Assembly: GCF_022605725.1 (NCBI RefSeq)
Contig: NC_065567.1
Location: 33,025,127 to 33,089,126 of the forward strand
Reading direction: 5' to 3'
Origin: Anthonomus grandis grandis
Lineage: Eukaryota > Arthropoda > Insecta > Coleoptera > Curculionidae
DNA length: 64,000 bases
Within the stretch, counting starts at the first letter, position 1. The number at the start of each line of letters is the position of its first letter. Under the pieces are notes generated by a model. The model was not told the DNA's origin. It did no database searches and saw only the letters and a program-made list of their open reading frames with translations. The translations under genes and the position numbers were made by a program. Below are positions 34,771 through 46,899 of the stretch, one piece after another.

Positions 34771-35530
34771 GAACATTAATCTCTTAATTGGCTGTAGATG
34801 AAATGACAGCATGCGTTGTATTTTAAAATAACAAATTGACTCGTAAATTAGTACGTATATGACCCAATTTTAGCAAACTTCATTACTTTGCATGCCGCGG
34901 ATTATTTTCGTTATCACATGAACTGAATAAAAATAAGTTTAACCTATAACGCTGCCTACTAAGTGGGTGAGCAAGGTAACGTTTTTAATGACATCGGCTT
35001 ACTTTATCAAGTTGATCCATGTATAAACATAATGTATCAGCCTGCAAGAAAAAGTTAATAGGGACATGCAATAAAACAGACACTATATGGGGCTCCTTTA
35101 ATCTAAATTCGTTTATATAATAAATATTTACAAGATTAGGGCTAATGGTTCCAAATCGTAGAAGAGCATAAGCAACGTCAAAAATATAAATCTAGTTACC
35201 GGCTTATCTGGAGTTCATATAGAAAGTGCCACTACATATTTCAACTGTTCTTACAAATTGTGAGTGTAGAAGTCAATTATCAATTATAAAGCAGGCATTC
35301 CGGGAAGTCGGACGTAAAAATAAACGTGCCTTGTATATAACGAAAGGAAATATAAACATAGCGCACCCGTTCTAAATTATATAAACCAATGCGGCATGTC
35401 GGATTAATATAAGGAAAGTGCACTGTAGTTATCGGTTATTCAACTTGAACCGATTTCGCATATGAGGTCGCGATGTCGTACTTAATCGATAAAATTATGT
35501 GATAATAACATCGTAAGGATCAAAAGAGAG
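34771..35530. other. Gene-free stretch
   Basis: Nothing recognised. Confidence 0.4.
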
Positions 35531-35539
35531 TTTTTTTTT

Positions 35540-37014
35540 TGCAGAGGCAAGAAAGTTTGTGGACTTATTTAGTTATAAATTAGTATTGGATTTGTGCTTA
35601 AGGGAAGTATATTGGGACAACTGCTCTATACGATCTATACATCCAACTTATGTGGATGACGCTCAATTATATTATTCATTTTTTCCAAATGAACTAGATG
35701 TTGTTATTGAGCGCATAAATCTTGACCTAAAGAGTATTGCATTAACTTCCGCCAAACACCAACTAAAAATTAACCCTTTAAAGTCGAAATTTATCTTATT
35801 TGGTAATAATGTCTCAAGAAAAGCCGTCCAAGAACGCTTAAATCTCCAAATCGAAAATGTTGTTATTCCTTGTGTGACCCATGCGAAAAGTTTAGGTTTG
35901 GACATTGACAGTGATTTGCGGTTCCGTAATCACAACACTCAAAAGTTAAAAAATCCTGTTTAACGCTTCCCCTTATTTACTCTAGTCGTCATCTTCTGCA
36001 AAAGGACATAAAAATGTTGTTATGCGATTCTCTAGTGCTAAGCCACATGACGTTGTCTTGATAATTTTGAAGCAAGACGTATTCAAAAAGCTCAAAATTC
36101 ATGTTTACGCCTAATTTATGGAATCCGTAGGCATCAACATATTACACCTTTTTTACGCAAAGTGGCTAAATATGTACAATCGTAGAAAGCTGCACACAAA
36201 TGTTTTTTGTTTTAAAATTCTTAAAACTAAAACACCTGATTATTTATTTAAGAAGCTTGAATTTAGGGTAGATGTGCGCGGTCGTCCTCTATAATCATAG
36301 AGTTTCTATTCCTAGGCATCGTAAAGAAATCTTTAAAAGATCTTTTTCCCATACTGCTGCCAAAGCTATACATTTATTAGCGCAAGCGTTACTTGGTTAC
36401 TTTTAAAAGACTTCAAAAAACTTTTAATCCGTGAACAAATGGGCGACTAGCTAAAGTTGGTAGGTAATCACTTCTTTGCTTATAGCGATATATATTATTT
36501 CAAATGATATTGGCCGTTGATATAGTCCTTACTCTCATGTCACTTTTCACATATTTGTTTTACTTCTTAACTTTCAGTTTAGTTTTTTTTTCTTTCTTTC
36601 TTTTCCTAATTATTTTACCTTAATTATAAAAAATTTAAATGGCATATGTACTGTTGCCCAATTTTGAGGATTTGTAATTAGTTATAAATTGTAATATCAA
36701 TCAGTATACTTATATATTTTCCTATTGGAATGATTTGTTGTATTCTGGAATTCTAGGCACTTAAAATTTTTTGAGAATTATAAAATTTAAGTTAAGTTTG
36801 GTTAGAAAGTAAGAGCTTACAGGCTAAATATTAGTTTAATACTTAGTTTCCGGTTTAAGCAGTACCCTTAACTCTTTTGTTATAGGGCGGCTGAAGAGCC
36901 TTTTAGGACAATTAAATTTTTTTCTTTAATTTTAGATACATCATCTTAAGCAAATTTGTGAAAATGCATATTTTGTCCTAATAAACACATTTACTATTAT
37001 TATTATTATTATTA
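35540..37014 (+). mobile_element. 5'-truncated non-LTR retrotransposon
   Basis: The + strand frame 35559-35963 contains the RT catalytic box YVDDAQLYYSF (about 35648-35680), preceded in another frame by GSILGQLLYTIYTS (remnant of GSILGPLLF) and followed by LKINPLKSKFILFG and HAKSLGLDIDSDLRFRNH. The C-terminal block is visible, broken, to about 36400 (TPDYLFKKLEFR). A long 3' untranslated part ends in a (TTA)n run at 36993-37014, a common LINE tail. Frameshifted and dead. Confidence 0.8.
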
Positions 37015-37019
37015 AAGTA

Positions 37020-37757
37020 CCTTAATAGTCAGGAAACATGTTTAGTGTTTTATTACAGTGATCTATAGACAAAGAATTATTTCATCAAGTGCTACACTAT
37101 CTACCAAGCAGAGACGAGATTTAGGACTATGTACTATTATACAAATATTTATTTAGTGTAGTGGTATTGAATAGCATGAACTACATTACTTCTAGTATTT
37201 CTATTTCAGCAATAAATTTCAGGCCTGTAGTTCCTTTAAAGGGTACTTGCATAATTCAAAAAACGTTTATCCAATCAAGATTTTGCTAAGGAATTTGAAA
37301 TATAATATAACCCTGGTACCTGGCAGAAAGATAACTAGATTGTAGAACCATAACGAAGTAGTGACTTGACTAAAAGAATCATACGGAATTTCAGTGAATC
37401 AAAAAGAAAACTTGAACTGATTGAACTTTCTGGACCTCAATAGTAATACCTATATGACATCAATCGATTATATGGTCTAGTCCATTCTCGAGTCAAGCTG
37501 CAATTTTGGGGATTTTACATTAAGCAAAAAACGTCGAATCTATTCAAGGTGGGCCAATGGAGTGTTTCCACCCTGATTTTCTCTTCAACAAAATCAGTTC
37601 CCAGATCATTACAATAGTCCAGATATTACTTGAACAATTGATAAGGCTATAAATTTGTGAGAATAGTATCCACTTTCCTTCCCTATTAAAACCATACATA
37701 CAATGATGCTTATAAGCAAGGTGCACAGCAGCAGCTTGAAACCTGGAAATTAAATGA
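37020..37757. other. Gene-free stretch
   Basis: Nothing recognised. Confidence 0.4.
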
Positions 37758-38890
37758 ATATTTTTTTATTTATTTATAAATTTATCCTCCTTTACACAAA
37801 AAAAAATCGCTATTACATTGAAAGAGGGCTTACTACTGATAAAAACTAATTCCTAATATCTACATAAAAAAAGTAAACCTAGACTATATAAAACATCTAA
37901 ATAAAATTTTAAGCTTTTGCAGACTTGGAATCTGTTTTAAATGCATCCTTTATTTGTTTTAGAACAGAATATAAAAAGTCTATATCACACTTGGTTACTT
38001 ATCACATGGTTACATTCTTCTCAAACATCTTATTTATAGGTGAACAATCAGTCTTATTAGTTACCCAGTTGCTTAATTTAAAACAGGTTAACGTAGCATT
38101 ATAGAAAACCATATACCTACCAAGCTTTATGACATAAAGGCAGAATCGTTTTTGAACCTTTTTAACCAGATCAACGTTAAATTCCGTTTGTGATGCCCCT
38201 ATAATAAATAGAAGTATACTCCAAGTAAGGTCTTAAGAAGCCAAGAGTTCTGTATGCCTTTCCAATGATGTTCATTGAATTTCAAATTTTGCTGAAACAG
38301 TACTGCAAAATCAAAAGCAAGTGTTTTTTCTTCCAATAATACAGTTACAAATTTTGTATTGGTTCTCTATGTATTGTGTTTTTTGAGTAATGTTTAGAAA
38401 CATATCATTGAACCATTGACAGCATCTCCGAGTCCTGAAGATTTGAGATTTCAGAAAAAACGTTAATATCATCTGCAAATAGCAGGCTTGTTGAAAATTT
38501 CACACAGTAATCATTATTAAATATAGTAGACAGAAGAGGGCCCAAGTTGCTACCTTGTGAAATCCCTGAGGTTAATGTAAATGGCTTAGATAAACTTGTT
38601 CCCCACCTTAACTTGATTTAAACTGTCAGAAAAGTATGATCTCAGAAACATCCTTATGTTCAGGAAACAAGACCAAATTTGCCTAGTTTTTCAATAAGTG
38701 AAAAATGATCAACTTTATCAAAAGCTTTCATGCAGTCAGTAAAAATCCAGACATCCAGTTGAGTTTTACTATTTATGGCCTCTGCTGCAAAACTCGTAAA
38801 AACACACAAATTTTACAGTGGACTTCTATGGTAAAAAACCATGTTGTTCTGAAATCTGAATGGAACCTGTCTTTAAAGTAATTTAAATAT
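37758..38890 (-). mobile_element. 5'-truncated non-LTR retrotransposon
   Basis: The minus strand carries consecutive RT motifs: VWIFTDCMKAFDKVDHFSL (about 38745-38690, motif A), TSGISQGSNLGPLLS (about 38575-38530, motif B) and LLFADDINVFSEIS (about 38490-38450, catalytic box). The post-RT block GKAYRTLGFLRPYLEYTS follows (about 38255-38205). It ends near 37760 in a T/TTTA-rich run on +, the 3' tail. Several stops interrupt it. Confidence 0.85.
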
Positions 38891-39450
38891 TGTTCTGAAG
38901 CACATTTTTGAATATTTTAGCAACTGAATTGTGTTATAACTGCATGCTTTAACTTAACTGGAAATTTATTTTGTTTGTATGTATTACACATGCTCAAAGA
39001 TCTTGAACGGCTTAATATTTTTAATAGACGAGAATGGCATGTCAGTTTACTATTTCAGACTCCTCTTTACTCATACAACAAAGTTAATTTTCATACAGAA
39101 ATTCCCTAAATGATCCCCAAACATATGAACAAATTTTTCAAGAAATCTTTTTCCTATAATTTTTATCACCTTAATAATGCCTTATCTCATGATATATGGA
39201 ATTCAATATGTACCTTTTAAAGCAATATTTACTTCAATAACATATTGGCTTCAAGCATTTCTTTTTATTTTAATAAATAATTAAAATTATAGTTTCCTCT
39301 ACTCCCTTGCTTCTTTTTTCGTTTATCCTTACCTTGTTCCTATGAGTTTATATTTTTCCTGAAATATATGTAAACAAAGACTCATTTTACCAATACATTT
39401 ACTTAATGAAAGAAGTCGTCCATTTTCTCAAAGAGACCTTGATTCAATAA

Positions 39451-39692
39451 TCTAAAGGGAACTACACAAAGTCTGGGTCTCAAAAGTATTTATTAATGCT
39501 AACAGTAGGTTACACATGTTTCGCTCATATTAAGAGCGTCATCAGACCTTAAAAATCGACTACAAACAGTACATGCTTTACAGTCACAGTATACACACAC
39601 ACTATGTGTGTGGTGAAGCTCTTAATATGAGCGAAACACATGTAACCTACTGTGTAATAAATACTTTTGAGACTTTGTGTAGTTCCCTTTAG
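39451..39692 (-). mobile_element. Inverted-repeat element carrying a hammerhead-ribozyme motif
   Basis: Arms of about 80-90 bp: 39451-39540 is closely complementary to 39616-39692. The ends are TCTAAAGGGAACTACACAAA and its reverse complement. The left arm, on the minus strand, contains the ribozyme fold at 39507-39549; the right arm holds a version on + with the CTGATGA core lost. The loop is about 70 bp and includes an ACACACAC/GTGTGTG stretch. No coding capacity. It resembles solo or rearranged terminal repeats of Penelope-like elements, which carry such ribozymes. Confidence 0.7.
39507..39549 (-). ncRNA. Type I hammerhead ribozyme-like motif
   Basis: Minus strand, 5' to 3': AGGT (stem I), CTGATGA (39545-39539), a single C, GCTC-loop-GAGC (stem II, 39537-39523), GAAA (39522-39519), C-ATGT-G (two-base-pair stem III with the last A of GAAA pairing U), then GTA as the cleavage triplet and ACCT (39510-39507) closing stem I. 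All core elements are present. One extra base separates the core from stem II, and stem III is minimal, as known for Penelope-type hammerheads that may act as dimers. Activity is untested. Confidence 0.7.
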
Positions 39693-39699
39693 AACATTT

Positions 39700-40895
39700 A
39701 CTTATGCCTACGAATTAGTTTTAACAATGTATTACCATGTTCTGTTAGAACAGTTTAATAAAGTTAGATAAGAGTTTTTATTTAAGTTTCAGTTTTGCCA
39801 TGTAGGTAGAACAGAACTTGCACCTTGCGCAAGAGTGTGATATATTGGCTTTTATTCACCTTAATAGTTAATTCATGTGTAATTTTGTATGTAATTTTTT
39901 TGTATGGTAAATATTTAAAAAAAAAAGTTATTCTTCTTAGTTATTCTATATTTATATATAGTTATTCTTCGTTTATTATTCTTCTTTATAAATCTTCAAC
40001 ATATGTAAGTTCACTCTCGAATTAAACTTTTTTTTGTTTTTTCATATAGCACCTAGATGAGTATTTACTGGACCATACCCTTTCATACTTACCACTACTA
40101 ATCGAATACTTACATCTACATCTGGTAATAAAGTGTTTAGGTTAATATTTGCATCTTGCAAAACAAAAAAAGGCTCTTTACTTAAGGTATATGAACTAAA
40201 ATTTTAAATTCCAGATAGACTGGAATAATTTCCTCCTGCTAGAATAATTCCCCTGCATTGCATGCCGGAACTGAAAGAAACTGGTCAGATAATATCATAA
40301 TTTAATAAACAAAAATAACTATCTAAGAATTAGATGCAGAATGAGAAAAAACACATCTTGAAGGGACAATATCCAGACCTGAAATGTCATACATAACAAA
40401 GTTAATTTTCTTAGTTCATGTTGCAGCTATTAAAAGAAACGTCTCTTAACCTGAACTGCTGCTGGCCATACTTACTCTTAAGTCATTTAATAAAAAGAGT
40501 TTTCATACCTTTCAGATAGATATCTTTTTGATAGCTCATGTTGAAAACTAATTAATAAATAACTGTAATCCAAACTACTAACTATGGTGCCAATATTTGA
40601 ATGATAATCATTTTAAAACCATGTCGATTAAATGCATAAAACATGTTATCTGATAATAAGGTAGTTAGTTATAAATGAGTACATAAATTACAGATGCATG
40701 GTGTGCTTAAATAATCTAAATGATAGGTACTGGTTTTGCCTATCAGCAATCTCTTATTAGCCATAAATTGATTACATTAGATGCATTATAGGTTACAGAA
40801 GTAAATATTTATAATATTATAGTAGTTCTCACATCATTTAAAATCCAATTTTGTATTTTTAATATGTTTGTTATTTGAAAGTGTTACAGTGGATA
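39700..40895. other. Gene-free AT-rich stretch
   Basis: An open frame at 39825-40025 is hydrophobic and low in complexity; not supported as a gene. Confidence 0.5.
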
Positions 40896-41439
40896 TACAC
40901 AGGGTGTCCCACAATCAACGTCACAGGCTATAACTTTTTTATTTTTAAATATAAAATGTTATTTTTAATAATTATAGGACTACTACCAAAAATTACTTAA
41001 AAAAACCTCTGACAAATTTATCCCCTAAAAACCACCCCAACTTTTTTTTTCAAATGGTACCACCATTTCTTCTAATGTTTGGAATGCTTGTAAAATTATT
41101 AATTCTATTTTATAAAAAAAAAATCATATGTTAACATCAACGTGAGGCACAGAATATCTTTTATTGATTTTCTTATTATAGTTCACTGGTGCTATTGTTG
41201 AAAATCTTAGCAATCCAAGTTATTAGTATTTTATTTAAGTGATTCAGACAAGTTAAAAAGAACATGAGTATTTCTCAATAATACTCCAAACACTATAACT
41301 TGCTTTTGATTATAAAATATTTAGGTAGTACAGTATTTTTAGATGCTATAAAAAATTTTTATGGCCAAATACAAACATTTATTAAATTCTGTTTTGTTGC
41401 CTTTTTGTATAGGTCATACATATTTTAGTTCCATAGTTT

Positions 41440-41870
41440 CCAGTAAATCCACATGTCTCCATTCATATTATCACAAGAGAATGTAATATTGCAAGAAGTA
41501 TCATTCAGCGAATTCTTCAATAACACATACATCGCCCTTTTAAAATCCACCTAGTACAAGGACTCCACCCTACTGATTACCAACAAAAGTTTATTGCACC
41601 TCTTCAGGTTTTAATTCATGACAATCCCGAAGTTTTGGCACAAATCTCTGGCTGGTCTGGTCTGGTATAATTAATGGTATAATTAATAATAAACATTTTA
41701 TTGGACCGTACTTTTATAAAGGTACATTAAATTCAGAGCGGTATTTAAATTTTCTTCAAAATTCATTGTGGGAACTATTAGAAGACATGCCTATTTTATA
41801 GCGCCATTTAATGATTTGGCAACAAGATGGCGCTCCGCCCCATAATGCCCAAATTATTACAATATATTAT
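41440..41870 (+). pseudogene. Transposase fragment, N-terminal and central part
   Basis: The + strand reads CNIARSIIQRILQ, a stop, then HIHRPFKIHLVQGLHPTDYQ and, after a gap where the first catalytic Asp block is missing, the frame near 41815-41850 with QQDGAPPHNAQII-type sequence (second catalytic Asp). Stops and frame changes throughout. Confidence 0.7.
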
Positions 41871-41874
41871 ATAG

Positions 41875-42545
41875 ACAATAGATAGATTTCCTCATAATAA
41901 CCACCACAGTAAATATTTACATTACGTGTATCTCCCCTTTGAATAAGGAATTCTGACAGATATTCTGGTTCATGAAAATTAAATAATTTATGTACAGTGC
42001 AGCTTATACCCAAAAATCTTCTTTGGGCCATATTAAGACTATAGACCTGCTTTACATGCTCACTCACATGAACCCTCCAAGGCAAATTTCTAGAAATTTT
42101 ACACAGGAATTTTGAATTTTCTGGATTTTATATTTATTTTGTGCAGTTAAAAAAGGACTGTGTATGGTCCTTAATATCCAGCAATACGAAGCACTAAACT
42201 CTCTGTAAGGATTTTTTTTGTACTAGCAGGCACAAAATCCTTAAATTCATATAATGACTTTAATTTTTAATATGACTGTTGACAAATCTTATTTACATGC
42301 GCATTAAATAACATTCAATTATCCATACAAAGGCCCAGGTTTTTGACTTGATCTACCCAGTCCAATTCAACACCATTAATATTTAATTTACTTGGTGCTC
42401 CATTATTCAAGGTCTTTTTATTTCTTGAACAGGATTGCCTGTGTTTTACCAGAATTAATAAAAAGTGAGCTTTTGTCAGCCCAATCAGAGATCCTCTGTT
42501 AGTGAGCATTAATTAAATCCAAGGCTTCAGGCATGCAACTAACCA
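41875..42545 (-). mobile_element. LINE fragment nested in the long-TIR transposon
   Basis: The minus strand (42509-42315) reads LNINGVELDWVDQVKNLGLCMDN and (42085-41867) a segment with HVKQVYSLNMAQRRFLGISCTVH, both typical of the region after the RT palm in LINEs (first peptide: key part WVDQVKNLGLCMDN; second: key part VYSLNMAQRRFLG). It separates the two transposase halves, so it inserted into the DNA transposon. A shared ATAGATA at both junctions may be part of a target duplication. Confidence 0.65.
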
Positions 42546-42559
42546 ATGATGGTAGATAA

Positions 42560-42778
42560 ATTTATATGATAGATATGACCCCAATGGGTTTTTTTGTCTG
42601 CGGTTATTTAAAGGATATTGTATATCAACAACTATCCAATAATTTTGAAGAGCTTAAAAATAAATACTGCTCCCATGATTACTGCCTGCTTGCAAAAGAG
42701 AAGTCTTTCTGTAATATGAAGCTTGCATGGAAGCTGATTGAGCTAAATAATAGATTTAAATTTTGTAAAATAAATTAA
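42560..42778 (+). pseudogene. Transposase fragment, C-terminal part
   Basis: A 70-codon frame beginning near ITP/MTPMGFFVCGYLKDIVYQQ corresponds to the LTPLDFFLWGYLKD motif containing the third acidic residue (here replaced by Gly in MGFF), followed by NNFEELKNKY and the terminal helix. It continues the transposase at 41440-41870 beyond the nested LINE. Confidence 0.75.
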
Positions 42779-43149
42779 TATGATGTTAAAATATTGCATA
42801 ATAAATAAATTGAATTTAAAGAGAAACTTGCTATGTTAATTTTTGCAACAGAAATATTTTAATTTTAAAATTAAAAAATTCCTTACATTGATGTTAACAC
42901 ATGATTTTTTTTTATGAAATTGAATTAACAATTTTACAAGCATTCCAAACATTAGAAGAAATAATGGTGGTGCCATTTGAAGAAAAAAGTTGGTGTGGTT
43001 TTTACAGGATGAATTTGTCAGGGGTTGTTTTTTTAAGTAATTTTGGGTAGTAATCCAATAACTATTAAAAATACATTTTCTTAAAAAAAATTATATTTAA
43101 AAATAAAAAAGTTATAGTCTGTGACTTTCATTGTGGGACACCCTGTATA

Positions 43150-44900
43150 AAAGACCAATTATGAAAATTTAATGCACCCCTACAGTTCCACTTTTTCTTG
43201 GAACAATTTGTAAAATAAAGTATGGAAAAATTAAACGATATGTTAAATAGTTATGCTATTCACCAATACTTGAACCCATAAACAATAAAGTCATTATCCC
43301 TGGTTCCTATATTCACCATTCTGAATCAAATGTATTTTAGTTACTTATCCAATTCATTATACACCCACAATCTTGTTGAGTATGCTAAACAGGCCATTGT
43401 GCAAATGGAAAAGCCACTTGGACTCTTCGGATTTATGGAATCTAAACCATATCAATATAAATTTACATTTCCATGTTTTTTTTTTTGTAAAGAACAATTT
43501 TTTCTTAATCTTTTCATGACTTCCTACCTGAATTCTAAACCAACAAACTTGAAACTTCTCAGCCCTTGCAAACAATCCTCAAACAAAACCTAAAAAGCTC
43601 CTTCGGAAAAGCCATTGAATACAGATAACTTATTAAATCAGTACTGGCATAGCAATTTCAACAAACATGCTCCTGGTTGTATACAGAGAACATAAAATGC
43701 ATAAAATTTATGGGGTTTGCACAAACACCAATTTATTTAAATTTATTGATTTTCACCTTACTGGAACTAACCTTCATTTAAAATACAAATTTGATATAAA
43801 TAATACAAAAAAAAACAAATTAAATTATTCCTTTATTATACTAACCTCTTACATTACTGCTGTACACTTGACATTCTTAAGTTCATGACATTCAAGTGAT
43901 TTTTCATATTTGAAGGGCCCTTAAAATGTCTAAGGGTTTATCCCCTAGGGATTTAAAGTAGCTAGAGCAAATTTGATGAATCTTGCAACTTTAGTATAAC
44001 TGTGTACATGACAGTCTATTATACTTAGGGGATGTTTTATGCTTGTTCGAAGCTCAAACAAGGAAATAATTTTCACAATTTATTGAACATTTTCCTGTAC
44101 TCATCATTACTGAATAAAAATGTAACAAGTAGTTTTATCTAGTGCTAAAGATTTAATACACACCTATAAAGTATAATGTAATAAATCTATTGTCTTGATG
44201 GAATATCCTCTTGTTTTGTTTATACAATAAAGTTTAAATGCCCTAGCCATATACTATTCATGTGTGTGGCTATGGTTATTAATAAAGTATTACTCAAGGC
44301 ATGGTCAGTCATAAACAGTGTCTTTACCTTGCTTTTTATGTAAATTGGTCACTTGAGAATTAAACAAGAGAAGGCAAAAACACTACTTTTGACTGGTAAA
44401 AAATCTGATATAAACGTTGGGATTGAAAGAAATGATTCCTGCAAACCAATAATTAGGATGAAGAACCCATTTCATACATTTTTGTTAAATTTAGTGTCTT
44501 CTCGCGGTATGTATTAACAATAAAGAGAAATGTTTTAACGCTATGTTAAGCATATACTGTAGGTTTATTATGTCTTTCAGGGTTTTTATGACAATGATAT
44601 CATCTTCTTTCTCCCTTAAGAAGTTTACTTACCTGTATTACATGTTTACTATAAAAGTCTTAAAGGGATTCACAAATTGCAACACGAATCACTGGTCAAG
44701 GAGTATTCTTATTATCGGGGGTGGGTCGCACAATAAAGTTAAAAAATGTAATAGGAACAATCACTTTTAGGTTGCCTGCTATATCTCAAAGTTATTCCTG
44801 ATAATGTTAATTAAGAAGGCACCAAAATACCGTCTGTTTTTATTCACAAAACTGAAGAAACTTGAATTTATATATCGCGTTGATCTTCTATCATTAAAAA
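43150..44900. other. Gene-free AT-rich stretch
   Basis: Several short open frames (for example 43330-43593 and 43667-43888, both +) are Phe/Asn/Lys-rich without recognisable domains. A string near 44350-44410 (+) faintly recalls a LINE but is not called. Confidence 0.45.
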
Positions 44901-44910
44901 CACGATAGTC

Positions 44911-45222
44911 TCATTTTGCTGCGAGAAAACTGCTGCCCGAGCTTAAGCACCCGCTGAACTTTCCGATTTCCGACAAAAACAAAATGTGAACATGAACTGT
45001 GGGTCTTAGTGCGACCGAGCGCTCTTTTTCTTTCCGGACATTCAACCTTCGAGTACAACAAGGATAGATACTGACTCTACTGAGTTGTATTTTTGACATG
45101 CGCGCCAGATGAATACAAAGCAAAACAATAATTTCTGTTTTCCTACATGTGGCGCTAATGATGTTTAAAACTGCAACTAAATTGGATAGAGGCTTCGCAT
45201 TAAAAGGAAACTGTAATTTCAA
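44911..45222 (-). other. Unrecognised open frame in a GC-richer block
   Basis: 103 codons beginning MKLQFPFNAKPL. The block 44920-45360 is richer in GC and CpG than its surroundings. No domain, splice structure or homology is recognised. It could be a promoter region, part of an unknown exon, or chance. At 45326-45337 it contains CGCGCATCTACT, the reverse of the core of module 1 of the left-end repeat family. Confidence 0.25.
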
Positions 45223-45600
45223 GCCTTAGATTGTCATAAGAACGGATAGATGTCGTCTCAGCCGGCTTAAATAAGAAGCCACATGATTGATATGGCAACA
45301 ACTGATAAAGGTGGTCCGGGATGAGCGCGCATCTACTTTTTTTCGGCGCGGTCTTTTAAAAAATTAAACGATTTTTTTAAATTTATGACTTAGATTTTTA
45401 AATAAAAACATATACTTACCAAGTAAACATTAAATAAATGATTAACTTATATAGAACTAGGAGATTTCCTGTACAAATCCACGCCTGTACGAAGTTTAGG
45501 TAGGTATTAAAAACAAATAATTATACAGAAGATATGTTTATTTAACAAAACAAGAATTATAGCAAAGCAACAAAAAAAAATTATCTTATATTTAAAATTA

Positions 45601-46527
45601 TAAAAATGCGAGATCTCAGCTAATAGGAGAGCTATGACCTTGCGGGTGGTCTCGTTGGAATCAGAAGGACAAAGCTAAAACAAAACCGTTGGAATTTTTG
45701 CCATAGTTTCTATAGAAGCCGAGATATCGACCTCCAAAGTTTGGGATTTTTCATTTTGTGGGTATACCCCCTGTATCGAATTTTTTCACCGAAAATTGAT
45801 TATTTAGAAATCGAACTAACTAAACCAGCGACTTACTCCCATCACGAAGACACCGCGTTATAACAGGATCCAAGCAGAACTAAGGAGAGGAGAGCACTTT
45901 GAAAATTCAGAAAAAGTCATTTTTCGACGTCGATTTTGAGTCCAAAAATGGGCCCTAAAAATGCGAGATCTCAGCTAATAGGAGAGCTATGACCTTGCGG
46001 GTGGTCTCGTTGGAATCAGAAGGACAAAGCTAAAACAAAACCGTTGGAATTTTCGCCATAGTTTCTATAGAAGCCGAGATATCGACCTCCAAAGTTTGGG
46101 GTTTTTCATTTTTTGGGTATATCCCCCTGTATCGAATTTTTTCACCGAAAATTGATTATTTATAAATCGAACTAACTATACCAGCGGCTTACTCCCATCA
46201 CGAAGACACCGGGTTATAACAGGATCCAAGCAGAACTAAGGAGAGGAGAGCACTTTGAAAATTCAGAAAGTAATTTTTCGACGTCGTTTTTGAGCCCAAA
46301 AACGGGCCCTAAAAGTGCGATATCTCAGCTAATATGAGAGCTACGACCTTGCGGGTGGTCTCGTTGGAATCGGAAGGACAAAGCTAAAACAAAACCGTTG
46401 GAATTTTCGCCATAGTTCCTATAGAAGCCTAGATATCGACCTCCAAAGTTTGGGATTTTTCATTTTGTGGGTATATCCCCCCTGTATCGAATTTTTTCAC
46501 CGAAAATTAATTTTTTGGAAATCGAAC
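45601..46527. repeat. Satellite-like tandem repeat, 355-bp unit, 2.6 copies
   Basis: Units at 45601-45955, 45956-46309 and 46310 to about 46527 (truncated). They are nearly identical by eye. Landmarks: GCGAGATCTCAGCTAATAGG at the unit start, GACCTTGCGGGTGGTCTCGT, and ACAGGATCCAAGCAGAACTA. The internal sequence alternates short AT-rich and GC-moderate blocks. No coding capacity. High similarity points to recent amplification or homogenisation. Confidence 0.95.
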
Positions 46528-46529
46528 TA

Positions 46530-46899
46530 TTCTATTTATATGTGTCAGAATAAAATTATAATTATAATAATAATTTACATGAACGGTGCGATATGTAGTT
46601 TTCTTGACCGTTTATATTTATGACATTACAGAAGGTATAGTAATTAGATTGGAGCGTCTTGGAGCGTCTTTCTGGTATCTGTCTGCTTTAGTACATAGGG
46701 CGTTATGCATTTTTTTTATTTTTATATATTTTATTATTATATAAGCATTATTTATTATTTCTTTTTTTACTTTACATATGCTAAAGTACTTCAGCATACT
46801 TTTATTGCCTATGTTTTCTTTTTTTACATCAATTTTTATCCTGTAACTGGGTAACAAACCTGTTGAAAATAAATGCTCTTTTCTTAGCAGTGGGCTGAG
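46530..46899. other. Gene-free AT-rich stretch
   Basis: Nothing supported; the open frame 46902-46618 (-) is Lys/Ile-rich with no recognised domain. Confidence 0.4.

Larger units (their letters stand above)
40900..43145 (+). mobile_element. Mariner-like transposon with long (about 250 bp) inverted repeats
   Basis: The ends are CAGGGTGTCCCACAATCAAC and, reverse-complemented, CAGGGTGTCCCACAATGAAA. The complementarity extends through about 40900-41150 and 42890-43145. Between the arms lie two parts of a dead transposase on + (41440-41870 and 42560-42778), separated by a LINE insertion. The right flank is TA; the left flank reads CA. The terminal GGGTGTCCCA type and transposase motifs match the mariner-like group also seen at 5442 and 15536, but those have short repeats. 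Confidence 0.85.

Noticed and set aside
39590..39612. ACACACAC/GTGTGTG stretch as a microsatellite or separate hairpin
   Set aside because: It is the loop of the inverted-repeat element at 39451-39692 and does not need a separate call.
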